Origin: Spirochaetales bacterium
Lineage (GTDB): Bacteria; Spirochaetota; Spirochaetia; Sphaerochaetales; Sphaerochaetaceae
Reading direction: 5' to 3'
Length of the DNA stretch: 64,000 nucleotides
NCBI GenBank assembly: GCA_018433865.1
Contig: JAHDQJ010000004.1
Span: 248,001-312,000, forward strand
Part shown: positions 1 through 8,588 of the stretch, piece by piece
Layout: every line of letters starts with the position of its first letter
How positions within the stretch are numbered: position 1 is the stretch's first letter
Translations under genes and position numbers: made by a program
Notes under the pieces: model-generated
What the model was told of the DNA's origin: nothing
Seen by the model: only the letters and a program-made list of their open reading frames with translations
The model's database searches: none

Positions 1-600
1 TCGTTCGAAGGTGATGCCTTCGTCCGTCATGAGCAGGATGCGTGATCCCATGAAGATAGCCTCTTGGATATTATGCGTTACCAGGATGAGCGTGATCCCG
101 TGGTCCTCCACCACCGATGCGATCACCTCCTGCATCCGTTCCCTGTTTTGCTCATCCAGGGATGCCAGCGGTTCGTCGAGGAGCAAGAGTCGCGGCTTGC
201 GCACCAAGCTCCTCGCGAGTGCGACCCGCTGGCGTTCCCCACCGCTGAGTTGTTTCGGATAATCGTGTGCCTTGTGTCCGAGACCCATCTCCCCAAGCAG
301 CTCCATCGCGTGCGTTTCGTGACCCGGCTTCATGCCGAGCAGGACATTGTCGATCACCTTTCTCCACGGCAAGAGCCGGTCCTGCTGGAACATGATGGAA
401 CAGCTCTCCGATCCTTCGGCCAATGCGACGGTTCCCTTGCTGAGCGGAATCAATCCGGCAATCGCGTAAAGCAGGCTTGTCTTTCCGCAACCACTCCTGC
501 CGATGATGCTTACCGACTCATGTTTCTTCACTTCGAGGGAAAATCCTGAGAAGGCAATATGATCGGCATAGGAGACCTGTGCATCGATCAGGCGTACCAT
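1..600 (-). CDS. ABC transporter ATP-binding protein, nitrate/sulfonate/taurine type (3' end cut by window)
   Basis: This is the ATPase of an importer of the SsuB/TauB/NrtD group. The reading frame starts with ATG at 600 and is open to the window edge (200 codons), so the C-terminus is missing. Seen in order: Walker A GRSGCGKTS, a Q-loop (FQQDRLLPW), the signature LSGGERQRVALARSL, Walker B LLLLDEPLASLD and the H-loop LVTHN. Its start codon overlaps the stop of the binding-protein gene by one base (TGATG), so the two are very likely translationally coupled. The permease should lie beyond the left edge. The family is secure; the substrate cannot be told. Confidence 0.93.
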   Translation of the reverse strand, partial: MVRLIDAQVSYADHIAFSGFSLEVKKHESVSIIGRSGCGKTSLLYAIAGLIPLSKGTVALAEGSESCSIMFQQDRLLPWRKVIDNVLLGMKPGHETHAMELLGEMGLGHKAHDYPKQLSGGERQRVALARSLVRKPRLLLLDEPLASLDEQNRERMQEVIASVVEDHGITLILVTHNIQEAIFMGSRILLMTDEGITFER

Positions 601-1535
601 CAGCGACTCCCGATGAACTGCCCATCAAGCAGGTCCGCACGGGAAAGGTCATGCTTCTTGCCGGTGACGTCCGTGGTGAAGGAGATGATCTGTGCGACGA
701 AATCCTCGCTCGGAATCCTTGGTTCCTGATACTCAGGAAGGTGAATCACATCGCGAATCTGGTCAGGGAGCCCGGGGATGTATTCCATCATGACCTCCCG
801 TGCGAGGTCGGCATCGGCTCGGATGTCCCTGACCGCTCTTCCATAGGCATCATGGAATACCTGCAATGCTTTGCGCTTCTCGTTGATCGCATCGTCGGTG
901 AACGCAATGATGTTCAGACTTTCCTCCGGTATGCCGTCGAAGACAATCTTCTGCAAACCACGCTGCGCTCCGATCGAGGCGAAAGGTTCGGGGAATATCC
1001 CAGCATCGAGCTGTCCGGAGACCACCGCCTCCAATCGTGCGGGAATTTCGTTGATGAACACCTTCCGGAGTGCATGATCTTGGGCAAGATACCGGTCGAC
1101 CAAGTAGTTGGTGACACTGATCTCCATCGTTCCGACCGAGATCTGATCCTTGCCCTCTAGGGTTCCGTTCGCCAACAGGGGGAAATCACCATCGGTGGAG
1201 AGCGTTCCCATCAAGTGGAAATCACTTGCACTCTGCGTGATGAGTGCAACCAGGTCGGTCATCGCGCCATCGACCTGACCGGTCTGCAGTGCCGTCTGGC
1301 GATGTTGTCCATTGGTGAAGAGGATCAGCTCCACTTCCACTCCCTCAACGGCATAGTACCCTCGCTTCAATGCCAGATAGAAGGGTGCCGAATCGACTGC
1401 GCTCATCATCCCGACGATGAGTTTCTGGGGTGTCTGCTGTTCCATGGCATCAGTCTGTCCCGGTTTCCTGCAACCGAGAAACAACGCACTCATCATGAGA
1501 ACCAGCATGAGTAGGGTACGGGGTCTTGCTCGCAT
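600..1535 (-). CDS. ABC transporter substrate-binding lipoprotein (SsuA/NMT1-like)
   Basis: A 311-residue periplasmic ligand-binding lipoprotein. The first 22 residues form a lipoprotein signal with lipobox LFLGC, so it would be anchored after processing at Cys22. The rest has the SsuA/NMT1 pattern: a GMMSAVDSAPFYLA start strand, a GQVDGAMTD segment and a later GQLDAGIFPEPFA segment typical of the hinge region. It lies directly upstream of, and overlaps, its ATPase gene. Ligands of this family include alkanesulfonates, taurine, nitrate and thiamine precursors; nothing here separates them. Confidence 0.88.
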   Translation of the reverse strand: MRARPRTLLMLVLMMSALFLGCRKPGQTDAMEQQTPQKLIVGMMSAVDSAPFYLALKRGYYAVEGVEVELILFTNGQHRQTALQTGQVDGAMTDLVALITQSASDFHLMGTLSTDGDFPLLANGTLEGKDQISVGTMEISVTNYLVDRYLAQDHALRKVFINEIPARLEAVVSGQLDAGIFPEPFASIGAQRGLQKIVFDGIPEESLNIIAFTDDAINEKRKALQVFHDAYGRAVRDIRADADLAREVMMEYIPGLPDQIRDVIHLPEYQEPRIPSEDFVAQIISFTTDVTGKKHDLSRADLLDGQFIGSR

Positions 1536-1703
1536 ACGTTTTCCTGCCTCTTTCGTGTCGAGTACTCTACCACACCGCTTGGCTCAGGTTCAATCTGCGA
1601 AGAAGCACCCTCCGGAGTGACTAAGTCACGCTTGTACAAGCCCTTTCCGTTTGTCATCAAGCTGCATGATGGGTATCATGGGAACAAGGAGGATGCTGCC
1701 ACC

Positions 1704-2936
1704 ATGGACACAGGCCCATTGCAGAGGCGGAATTTCGTCGCGTTTCTCATCCATGCACTGTTTCTTGCCCTGACACTCAATTTCATCGATATCAACACCG
1801 TGGTGCCGAACATGTTGGCCCAAGCGGGAGGAACTGCCCTCCACATGGGAATCCTGTCGGCAATCATGATCGGGGGAACTCGATTCATGCAACTTCTTTT
1901 CGCAGGGATGATCGTTCCCCTCCGAAGAAAGAAGCCGGCTTTGCTCGCAGGGATCTACATACGTGTCGCCGCCCTGGTCGTCCTCGGCTTCTTCATCAAG
2001 ACACTCTCGGAACCTTCTGCCGTGCACGTATGGACCATCATCATGGTGATGACGGTGTTCAGTTTCAGCGGAGCGTATGCAAACATTGCCTATATGGACA
2101 TCATGGGCAAGGTGATCATCGCCGAAAAGCGCAAGCGGTTGCTGGTGATCAAGCAGTTGCTCTCAAGCATCGGCGTCATCGTCTCTGCCTTGGTCGTGAA
2201 GATCATTCTTTCGGAAGTTTCCTACCCTGCGAACTACAGTCTGCTTTTCTTGCTGGGAGGGATCCTCCTGTTGCTTGGGACAGTAGGATTCTGGATGATC
2301 ATCGAGCAAGAAGGTCCTGGCACCACACGGGTTTTGTCAGGCGGGCAGTTCGCTCGGTTTTCGTCGATCATCAGGTCCGATGCGAACCTGCGCAGGTACC
2401 TGCTCCTGATCAATACCACAGGCGTCGTCGTCTCCACATTGCCTTTCCTGCTCCTGTACGCACGAACAAGATTTCCGGTGGACGGATCGATGACCGGGAC
2501 CTTCCTGCTGGTGCAGATGATCGGTGCCTTGGGTGCCAACCTGCTGCTCTCGCTGTTCTCCAAGGATCAGAAGTATCGTCCGCTGTTGTATCTATTCATT
2601 GCGACCAGTGCCATCACACCGATCATGGCCCTGCTGGTCCCGGCCTCTGCATGGTGGTATGCTCCGGTGTTCCTGCTCAGCGGAATCGCGCATACGTTGA
2701 ACCAGATCGTTTCCTCTGGGGTACTTCTGGAAATCAGCACCGATGAGAATCGCGCCATCTACACCGGAATATCGGGTGCCGGATCTGTCATGCAGGTCCT
2801 CTATCCCCTGTTGTTCGGATTGTTGGCAGGATCGCTTGGGTACGCCTTCATGTTGATTGCCACCTCGCTCTACATGTGCGCAGGACTGTTTGCTGCCAAG
2901 CGGCTTTCCTGCGAAAGATTGAATCTTTCCGCTTGA
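1704..2936 (+). CDS. Major facilitator superfamily transporter
   Basis: About 410 residues with 11 to 12 hydrophobic segments, the size and layout of an MFS permease. I chose ATG 1704 because AAGGAGG lies about 11 bases before it and the protein then begins with a short polar stretch (MDTGPLQRRNF) before the first membrane segment. A longer frame from 1617 would add 29 polar residues without a ribosome-binding site. The gene is divergent from the ABC binding protein. The substrate is unknown; no clear drug-efflux signature was recognised. Confidence 0.82.
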   Translation: MDTGPLQRRNFVAFLIHALFLALTLNFIDINTVVPNMLAQAGGTALHMGILSAIMIGGTRFMQLLFAGMIVPLRRKKPALLAGIYIRVAALVVLGFFIKTLSEPSAVHVWTIIMVMTVFSFSGAYANIAYMDIMGKVIIAEKRKRLLVIKQLLSSIGVIVSALVVKIILSEVSYPANYSLLFLLGGILLLLGTVGFWMIIEQEGPGTTRVLSGGQFARFSSIIRSDANLRRYLLLINTTGVVVSTLPFLLLYARTRFPVDGSMTGTFLLVQMIGALGANLLLSLFSKDQKYRPLLYLFIATSAITPIMALLVPASAWWYAPVFLLSGIAHTLNQIVSSGVLLEISTDENRAIYTGISGAGSVMQVLYPLLFGLLAGSLGYAFMLIATSLYMCAGLFAAKRLSCERLNLSA

Positions 2937-2953
2937 TTTATTCCTTATTACTA

Positions 2954-2982
2954 CCTATTATTCTCTGTATGAGAGTAATAGG
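2954..2982. promoter_or_regulatory. Inverted repeat overlapping the ribosome-binding site of the HTH gene
   Basis: Arms CCTATTATTCTC and GAGAGTAATAGG with a 5-base spacer match at 11 of 12 positions. The right arm runs into the Shine-Dalgarno sequence AGGGAG (2980-2985) of the gene at 2994. It could be an operator for the HTH protein or an RNA hairpin hiding the ribosome-binding site. Confidence 0.55.
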
Positions 2983-2993
2983 GAGTATTTGAA

Positions 2994-3443
2994 ATGAGTG
3001 AAACATGGTTTTCCGTAGAACAGGTAGCGCACATGATCCAATTGCACCCGAAGACCGTACAGCGCTACATCAGGGAAGGAAAGCTGAAAGCCACGAAACT
3101 TGGCAAGGCGTGGCGTGTCGCGGGTCATGATCTGAGTCTCTTCACGGAGAATCCTGACGGAACATCTCCTGCGGAACCAGTTCGTGAGGTGGACGGGGAG
3201 AAGAGAAGTGTGATCGTATCATCGGTCATCGACATCACCGCCTCGTTGCAAACCGAAGCGATGCACCTGATGAACGGATTGACCGCCCTGGCGAACGGGA
3301 ATCGTGATGGTTCGGGCTCTTCCTCAGTCCAGGTACAGTATCATCCGTCGACAAACCTGGTACGGGTCTCCCTCTGGGGAACTTTGGATTTCACGAGCGT
3401 CATGATGGCATCCATCCGGACCTGGTTGGGTGGTCCGTCATGA
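2994..3443 (+). CDS. Excisionase-type helix-turn-helix DNA-binding protein
   Basis: 149 residues. Residues 1 to 50 form an excisionase/MerR-like winged helix (EQVAHMIQLHPKTVQRYIREGKLKATKLGKAW is split by the usual turn and wing). The remaining 100 residues have no family I recognise; they contain a region that looks able to form two beta strands near the end. SD AGGGAG precedes ATG 2994. The stop overlaps the start of the DUF4180 gene (ATGA), so the two form an operon. The HTH protein probably regulates this pair, perhaps through the inverted repeat just upstream. There is no phage gene nearby to support a true excisionase role. Confidence 0.82.
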   Translation: MSETWFSVEQVAHMIQLHPKTVQRYIREGKLKATKLGKAWRVAGHDLSLFTENPDGTSPAEPVREVDGEKRSVIVSSVIDITASLQTEAMHLMNGLTALANGNRDGSGSSSVQVQYHPSTNLVRVSLWGTLDFTSVMMASIRTWLGGPS

Positions 3444-3796
3444 AATTGGTGGAACGAAAGGGCGTCCTGATCGCTGTCCTGGAGCCACATGAACGGATCA
3501 TGCAACCGAGCGACTTGCTCGATATCATGAGTGATGTCGGTTACTGGCACGGATGCAGGAAGGTGGTCGTGGATGCCGCCGCACTTCCCGAGGGATTTTT
3601 CGATCTCTCTACCCGGATAGCAGGGGAACTGTTGCAAAAGTGTTCCAACTACCGCCTGAGCGTTGCCATCACCGGCGATTTCTCAAGCTATGGAAGCAAG
3701 AGCTTGCGTGCGTTCATGCACGAATGCAATCATGGCAACCTGATTTGTTTTGTGCCGGATGTGCACACAGCGTGCGAAAGACTCGGGGAGAGCTGA
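3440..3796 (+). CDS. DUF4180 domain protein
   Basis: 118 residues matching the whole DUF4180 pattern as I recall it: a short N-terminal strand, a central FFDLSTRIAGELLQK segment, then FSNYR-like NYRLSVAITGDFS, and SKSLRAFMHECN near the C-terminus. The fold resembles STAS-like alpha/beta domains. The function of DUF4180 is not known. It starts inside the stop codon of the HTH gene (ATGA overlap), so it is co-translated with a DNA-binding partner, which suggests a role in that regulator's signalling. Confidence 0.85.
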   Translation: MKLVERKGVLIAVLEPHERIMQPSDLLDIMSDVGYWHGCRKVVVDAAALPEGFFDLSTRIAGELLQKCSNYRLSVAITGDFSSYGSKSLRAFMHECNHGNLICFVPDVHTACERLGES

Positions 3797-3874
3797 AAGA
3801 CTCGCAGGATTGTGCAAGGAAAGAGAGGAACGCAACCTCCGGTCGGCGTATCCTCATGGGTGCAGGAGGAGCGG

Positions 3875-4738
3875 ATGGATTGGATTTCACGATTGAACGA
3901 GGCCATCGGGTATATCGAGGACAATCTCACGGATGAGGTGGATGTGGAAGTCGCAGCCCGGATCGCGTGCTGCTCGACGTTCCACTTCATCAGGATGTTC
4001 ACCTATATCGCGGGTGTTCCCCTCTCTGAGTATGTGCGGAGGAGAAGGCTGACGATGGCGGCGCTTGAGATCCAGCGGAAAGCAGGCAAGATCATCGATA
4101 TCGCGTTGCGGTATGGCTATGAATCTCCCACTGCCTTCACCCGTGCGTTCCACACGATCCACGGCATCAGTCCCTCCGCAGCAAAACGACAGGGAACATC
4201 GCTGAACGCCTATCCGAGGATGCATTTCAGCATGGCGGTCACAGGAGGAACACGGATGGAGTATCGGATCGAGAGGAAGGAAGGGTTCAGGATTGTCGGC
4301 CTGAAGAGACGGTTCAGCGTGATCGACGACGCATGCTACGCAGATATCCCGCAGTTTTGGCAACAGGTGATCGCTCAAGGCTCGATGCCGAAGCTCTTGG
4401 GACTGCTCGATGGCGAGCCGGCGGGGTTGTTGGGAGTATGTGGTCCGATGGAAGGGAAGGAATTCGACTATCTCATCGGCGTACCCTCGGGGCAAGAGGA
4501 TGTCGGACCGTTTGTGCCGTACGACATCCAAGCGATGACATGGGCGATATTCCCCTGCATCGGAGCGATGCCCTCGGCAATCCAGGAGCTGCAGAAGAGA
4601 GTCCTCACGGAGTGGCTGCCGACGAGCGGGTATGCATATGCCGATGCTCCCGACATCGAGGTCTACTTCGAGGGGGACCAGCGTTCACCTGCGTATCGCA
4701 GCGAGGTATGGCTTCCGATCATGAGAAAGGAGTCTTGA
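3875..4738 (+). CDS. AraC-family regulator with GyrI-like effector domain
   Basis: 287 residues. Residues 1 to 105 are the AraC DNA-binding domain with two HTH motifs (the second is IIDIALRYGYESPTAFTRAFH, followed by GISPSAAKR). From about residue 125 (MEYRIERKEGFRIVGLKRRF) follows a GyrI-like/SOUL-type small-molecule binding domain, as in Rob and SoxS-like regulators of drug response. ATG 3875 has AGGAGG 7 bases upstream; the longer frame from 3812 is not needed. Its 3' end overlaps the convergent MFS gene by 20 bases. Neighbouring MFS pumps make a drug-sensing role plausible but unproven. Confidence 0.9.
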   Translation: MDWISRLNEAIGYIEDNLTDEVDVEVAARIACCSTFHFIRMFTYIAGVPLSEYVRRRRLTMAALEIQRKAGKIIDIALRYGYESPTAFTRAFHTIHGISPSAAKRQGTSLNAYPRMHFSMAVTGGTRMEYRIERKEGFRIVGLKRRFSVIDDACYADIPQFWQQVIAQGSMPKLLGLLDGEPAGLLGVCGPMEGKEFDYLIGVPSGQEDVGPFVPYDIQAMTWAIFPCIGAMPSAIQELQKRVLTEWLPTSGYAYADAPDIEVYFEGDQRSPAYRSEVWLPIMRKES

Positions 4739-5993
4739 CCTCTTCGTGCGGTTCCTGGCTTTCCCCAACCGCACGGGTTTCCGATACCCCTGCGGCGGTC
4801 AAGCGTCGGTTAGTGTACATGAAGGCGCCTTCGACGAGCATCAATGCTCCGGTACCCAAGAGCATCCACTCGATGCGTACCGTATCCGAGAGAGGGCCGA
4901 AGAACAGCATGGCGATCGGCATGACCGAAGTGGAAATCATCGAGAAGACACTGAACACTCTCCCCATGTAGGCCTCATCGACCCGTTGTTGGATCAGTAC
5001 GGTGAACGGCGTGTTGAACAGCGGCATCGAGATGCCGATGATCGCCATGAACGCCAGGTAGAGCCAGAACGCGGGGGCGATGCCGAGTCCTATGATGATG
5101 ATTCCGTTGATACATACACTCAACACCATCGTACGCATCTTGTTGGCAAAACCTCCCCAGGAGGCGATGAGCATGCCTCCTGCCATCATGCCACCTGAGA
5201 AAGCGATCTCGATCGCGGTGAGACGCCAGACGTCGCTCCCATACGTCCTGGTCGTCTGCAGGGCGGTCAAGAACGCCACCGGGGTCACGAGGACGAAATA
5301 GAGGGCACAGTAGAGAAAGAGTGTCTTGATGAATGCATGGGCATTGATATAGCGCAAACCATCCCGCAAATCGGAGAAATAACTGAATTTCTGTTTCTCC
5401 AATGCGCGTTGGTGCGTCGGTATCCTGAGGAACACGAGCAGGATGAAAATGGCGATCGCCGCGGTGACCACGTCGATGCCGAAGATATATTCGATGGGAG
5501 CGAGCGTGAGCAATGCACCGCTGATCATCGGAGTGATGATGGCGACCAGTGACTGAACGCTTCCTTGGATGCCGTTTACCCGCGTCAGGTGTTCGGGGGG
5601 GACGATCTGCGGGAGGAGTGCGCTCACCGCAGGCGTCTGGATACCCGTCCCAAGTGAGCGGATGGCCAATACCAGGTAGAGTTGCCAAAGTTCATCCTTC
5701 CCAAGGAAGAACGCGACTGCCATGATCAAGGTCGCGATCGCGATCAATGCATCCGAGCGCACGATCAGTCGCTTCCGGTCGAACCGATCGGCCCAGACCC
5801 CGGCGAACGGCGAGATCAGGAGGGTCGGGATGAACCCGCAGATGATCGAGATGGTCAACATCACCCCCGATTGGGTGGTGAGGGTGATGTGCCAGATGAT
5901 GGCATACTGGACCAGCATGGAACCGATCAGGCTGACATTCTGGCTTATGAGGAATTGGATGGTGTCCTTCTTCCAAGGTTCTCCGTGTTTCAT
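4719..5993 (-). CDS. MFS transporter (macrolide-efflux-like)
   Basis: About 424 residues and 12 hydrophobic segments, with the MFS loop motif GVWADRFDRKRLIV between segments 2 and 3. This pattern is typical of the MefA/enterobactin-exporter-like group annotated as macrolide efflux, though the real substrate is unknown. ATG 5993 (MKHGEPWKKDTIQFLISQ) is preferred: CGGAG lies 8 bases upstream and homologues usually begin just before this KxxxFxxxQ stretch. A GTG at 6062 would add 23 residues. It converges on the AraC gene with a 20-base overlap. Confidence 0.85.
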   Translation of the reverse strand: MKHGEPWKKDTIQFLISQNVSLIGSMLVQYAIIWHITLTTQSGVMLTISIICGFIPTLLISPFAGVWADRFDRKRLIVRSDALIAIATLIMAVAFFLGKDELWQLYLVLAIRSLGTGIQTPAVSALLPQIVPPEHLTRVNGIQGSVQSLVAIITPMISGALLTLAPIEYIFGIDVVTAAIAIFILLVFLRIPTHQRALEKQKFSYFSDLRDGLRYINAHAFIKTLFLYCALYFVLVTPVAFLTALQTTRTYGSDVWRLTAIEIAFSGGMMAGGMLIASWGGFANKMRTMVLSVCINGIIIIGLGIAPAFWLYLAFMAIIGISMPLFNTPFTVLIQQRVDEAYMGRVFSVFSMISTSVMPIAMLFFGPLSDTVRIEWMLLGTGALMLVEGAFMYTNRRLTAAGVSETRAVGESQEPHEEVKTPFS

Positions 5994-6089
5994 CAGTAAA
6001 CTCCGACAAGGCGCAAGAATAGCACGACGGACTCTCTCTGGCAAGAAGGGGAGGGCTGACACAAGGTGATGCGGTGTGAAAGGTCTTCC

Positions 6090-6479
6090 CTACCGATAAT
6101 AGCCCTTTCCGGGAATCGTGTGCCTGACTCCGCCGCGCGGATCAGCCACATCGCCTTTCCTTCGGGGGATGAGGTGAATATGGCAGTGGGCGACAGTCTG
6201 GCCGGCCACCGTGCCGACATTGATGCCGATATTGAATCCGTCGATGCTCGGATCCCTCTGCAGCAATACCGCACGGGCCTTGTGCAAGAGCGCGTGACAG
6301 GCGGATCGTTCGTCATCATCCAGGTCAAAGTACGAAACTACGTGACGGCGGGGGATGATGAGGGTGTGAAGTTCGGTCACCGGGGAGGCGTCCAGGACTG
6401 CCACAGCCATCGGATTCTCGCAGACGATGCCTTTGTTGGGCAAGCTGCAGAATACACAGGTTTCATGTTCGGTTGTCAT
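6090..6479 (-). CDS. HIT-family nucleotide hydrolase
   Basis: 129 residues, a typical HIT protein that hydrolyses or transfers nucleotides from dinucleotide polyphosphates or AMP conjugates. The HIT triad is complete at His98-Cys-His100-Ile-His102 (HCHIHLIPRR), and a Cys pair at 8 and 11 (CVFC) is the usual zinc half-site. The C-terminus ends GGVRHTIPGKGYYR as in many diadenosine hydrolase-like members. ATG 6479 must be the start because Cys8 follows at once, yet there is no Shine-Dalgarno sequence; a TGATATGAT element ends 6 bases before it, so the mRNA is probably leaderless. Confidence 0.93.
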   Translation of the reverse strand: MTTEHETCVFCSLPNKGIVCENPMAVAVLDASPVTELHTLIIPRRHVVSYFDLDDDERSACHALLHKARAVLLQRDPSIDGFNIGINVGTVAGQTVAHCHIHLIPRRKGDVADPRGGVRHTIPGKGYYR

Positions 6480-6485
6480 GTATCC

Positions 6486-6494
6486 ATCATATCA
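6486..6494 (-). promoter_or_regulatory. Extended -10 promoter placed 6 bases before the HIT start codon
   Basis: On the minus strand TGATATGAT (TGn plus TATGAT) is followed by GGATAC and then ATG. Transcription would start at or next to the A of the ATG. Confidence 0.6.
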
Positions 6495-6559
6495 CGGATC
6501 GGGCATCTTGAAACCTCCTTTGCCCAGTGCTATCGTATCCAATAAGGGAGATCTTGATC

Positions 6560-6922
6560 ATGAGTCGTTCGGTTCGTGTGATCCATTGGGCTCCAAGGGT
6601 CCTGGGCATCCTGCAGATTCTCTTCATCAGTCTGTTTGCCTTCGACGTGTTTGATCTCGGCCTCGGATTCTGGCAGACGATGGGAGCGTTGCTGATGCAT
6701 CTCATCCCATCGTTCGTCGTGCTTGCGATCCTGGTTCTCGGTTGGTGGCGTCCATTGCTCGGCGCAATCGGCTTTGCGGGGGTCTTCGTGTTCTTCCTGG
6801 TAAAATTCTTCAATCCTTCCGATGATTGGGGATTTTATGTCGTCATCAGCCCCTTCGTGATCTGTGCCTTGCTGTTCTTCCTCGACTGGCGCTTGCAACA
6901 GAAGGTCCAGGGCGTGTCCTGA
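6560..6922 (+). CDS. Small integral membrane protein, four predicted segments
   Basis: 120 residues with four hydrophobic segments and a conserved-looking first segment (LGILQILFISLFAFDVF). I think this is the DUF7670 type of small membrane protein, but this is from memory. No catalytic residues stand out. ATG 6560 has AAGGGAG 9 bases upstream; an upstream ATG at 6527 lacks one. It stands divergent from the HIT gene and some 100 bases before the next membrane-protein gene. Confidence 0.75.
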   Translation: MSRSVRVIHWAPRVLGILQILFISLFAFDVFDLGLGFWQTMGALLMHLIPSFVVLAILVLGWWRPLLGAIGFAGVFVFFLVKFFNPSDDWGFYVVISPFVICALLFFLDWRLQQKVQGVS

Positions 6923-7018
6923 GGCAATTTTTTCTAGCTTTCTTCATGATAGTCCCTCCGAATATTGCCGCAAATCGTTGCAAGGTATATGATGTGCGGT
7001 GTCTATGTGAGGTGTTCC

Positions 7019-7474
7019 ATGAGAATCATCAGGATAATTTTGCAATTGTTCCATATTTTGACAGGAATCGGTGCGCTTGCAGGAGGATATGCCTGTATCG
7101 CTGAGCCCCATGCGCCGCTCGGTGTGCCGGTGTCGATGCTGGAGGGATCTGTGTTCGATTCCTTCCTCATTCCCGGGATCGTGCTGTTCGTGCTGTTCGG
7201 AATCGGCAACCTGCTCGGGTGGTTCAGTCTGCTGAGACGGTACCGGTGGTATGGATATCTCGGAGGAGTCTTGGGTGGTGCCATGGTCATCTGGATTGTC
7301 GTGCAGGTGATCATCATATCGGCAATCACATTCCTCCATATTCTCTTTTTCGGGATCGGCATGTTCCAGGCAGTTGTCTCCTCAGTCTATTTGTCGCAGG
7401 AACGGTTGTTCCCGATGCCGCTTCTTTCGAAGTGGTGGGGGAATCTGGTCGGGAACAAGGAGCGTGACAGATGA
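7019..7474 (+). CDS. Integral membrane protein upstream of FMN-binding protein
   Basis: 151 residues with four hydrophobic segments (around residues 5-25, 45-65, 75-100 and 105-125). No family recognised. ATG 7019 follows GAGGTG; the frame is open further upstream but without a ribosome-binding site. The stop overlaps the ATG of the FMN-binding gene (ATGA), so the two proteins are co-translated and probably work together in the membrane, possibly in electron transfer to or from the flavin. That link is inference from gene order only. Confidence 0.75.
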   Translation: MRIIRIILQLFHILTGIGALAGGYACIAEPHAPLGVPVSMLEGSVFDSFLIPGIVLFVLFGIGNLLGWFSLLRRYRWYGYLGGVLGGAMVIWIVVQVIIISAITFLHILFFGIGMFQAVVSSVYLSQERLFPMPLLSKWWGNLVGNKERDR

Positions 7475-7863
7475 AGAAACGATGGATAGTCCTGATGATC
7501 GTATTGGCAATCTTGTTGGCAATCGGCATCGCCATGTCCGTGTTCATGAAAAAGGCAGAGGCTGCGCTCGAACAACTCAGTGGGATACAGATCGTGGAAC
7601 CGAATCTTGCCACGATAGCCGATGGCAACTACGAGGGGAGCTTCTCAAGCTTTCCCGTGAAGGTGGTCGTCGCGGTGACCGTGAAGGACCGGCGCATCGC
7701 AGACATCCGGCTCCTTGAGCATGTGCAGGGAAAAGGCAAGGACGCTGAGGTCTTGCTGCCACGGATCGTGGAGACCCAACGGATCGGGTTGGATGCGATC
7801 ACGGGAGCCACCTACAGCAGCATCGTCATCATGAAGGCGGTCGAACAGGCACTTTCACCCTGA
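7471..7863 (+). CDS. Membrane-anchored FMN-binding domain protein
   Basis: 130 residues. Residues 5 to 26 form a single membrane anchor and the rest is a minimal FMN_bind domain as found in NqrC, RnfG and extracellular electron-transfer proteins. The flavinylation motif DAITGATYSS is at residues 108-117; in the characterised family the last Ser/Thr (here Ser116) carries covalently bound FMN placed there by ApbE. It starts within the stop codon of the preceding membrane protein. No ApbE, Rnf or Nqr gene is in the window, so its redox partners are unknown. Confidence 0.88.
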   Translation: MKKRWIVLMIVLAILLAIGIAMSVFMKKAEAALEQLSGIQIVEPNLATIADGNYEGSFSSFPVKVVVAVTVKDRRIADIRLLEHVQGKGKDAEVLLPRIVETQRIGLDAITGATYSSIVIMKAVEQALSP

Positions 7864-7915
7864 ACGGGTGAATTCCTCATGGACCGAAAATGTGTATGCT
7901 GCTAGGATACTGGGC

Positions 7916-8311
7916 ATGAAGCACATGCATGTCGCAGCCGCACTCATCATCAAGGATCGGACAGTCTTCGCAGCACAGAGGAACGGTCGGGGAGAACTTG
8001 CCTACAGGTGGGAATTCCCCGGGGGAAAACTCGAACCGGGAGAGTCGGCCGAACAAGCCATCGTCCGTGAGATCACAGAAGAGTTGTCGGTGGACATCCT
8101 GATCGACCGATTCCTGATGACGGTTGAGCATGCCTACCGTACATTCTCCCTCACCATGGATGCGTATCTCTGCTCGATCACAGAGGGCGAGCCCATGCTC
8201 TCGGAACACCTCGATGGTCGGTGGTTGTCACCTGAACACCTGTTCTCGGTAGATTGGGCGGAGGCTGATGTCCCGATCGTACATGCGCTGAAAGCGTTCT
8301 GGGAACAATGA
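7916..8311 (+). CDS. NUDIX hydrolase, 8-oxo-dGTP diphosphatase (MutT) type
   Basis: 131 residues, the size of MutT. The Nudix box is complete (GGKLEPGESAEQAIVREITEEL, residues about 37 to 58) and the preceding RWEFPGG matches the MutT substrate pocket. MutT-type enzymes clean oxidised dGTP from the nucleotide pool. ATG 7916 is chosen because the frame upstream is not protein-like; AGGA lies 8 bases before it. ATG 7925 is a possible alternative. A TATGCT hexamer at 7895-7900 could be the -10 box. Confidence 0.88.
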   Translation: MKHMHVAAALIIKDRTVFAAQRNGRGELAYRWEFPGGKLEPGESAEQAIVREITEELSVDILIDRFLMTVEHAYRTFSLTMDAYLCSITEGEPMLSEHLDGRWLSPEHLFSVDWAEADVPIVHALKAFWEQ

Positions 8312-8312
8312 C

Positions 8313-8549
8313 ATGCATGACCTTGCGGCCTCGATGCGGTTGGTCGGACCGATGGGGAAGCTGCTATTCATACATCAGAACAATGATGAAGGAAGAAGCT
8401 TCTACCATATGGGGAGGGTGGAATTCCTCTTGAACGAGGAGTCGGAAAGGATCGACGGGAAAAGCAGGACCCTTCCGGTGGTTTCGATGCGCTTCAGGAT
8501 GGAAAAGCCCGTGGTACCCGATCTCCATGCATATCTGGTTCGCCAGTGA
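8313..8549 (+). CDS. Possible small protein after NUDIX gene
   Basis: A 78-codon frame beginning one base after the NUDIX stop. It has no ribosome-binding site of its own apart from translational coupling, and its sequence matches no family I know. It may be real and co-translated, or simply an open stretch. Nothing better explains the 270 bases between the NUDIX gene and the flavodoxin gene. Confidence 0.25.
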   Translation: MHDLAASMRLVGPMGKLLFIHQNNDEGRSFYHMGRVEFLLNEESERIDGKSRTLPVVSMRFRMEKPVVPDLHAYLVRQ

Positions 8550-8588
8550 CCCGAAGACGGAACGGGGGACCAATGGGAATCCACCGTT

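Noticed and set aside
2994-3443. Prophage excisionase
   Set aside because: The HTH resembles excisionases but no integrase, attachment repeat or phage gene is nearby.
8313-8549. A second conserved gene in the NUDIX operon
   Set aside because: Kept only as a low-confidence feature because no family, ribosome-binding site or codon signal supports it.
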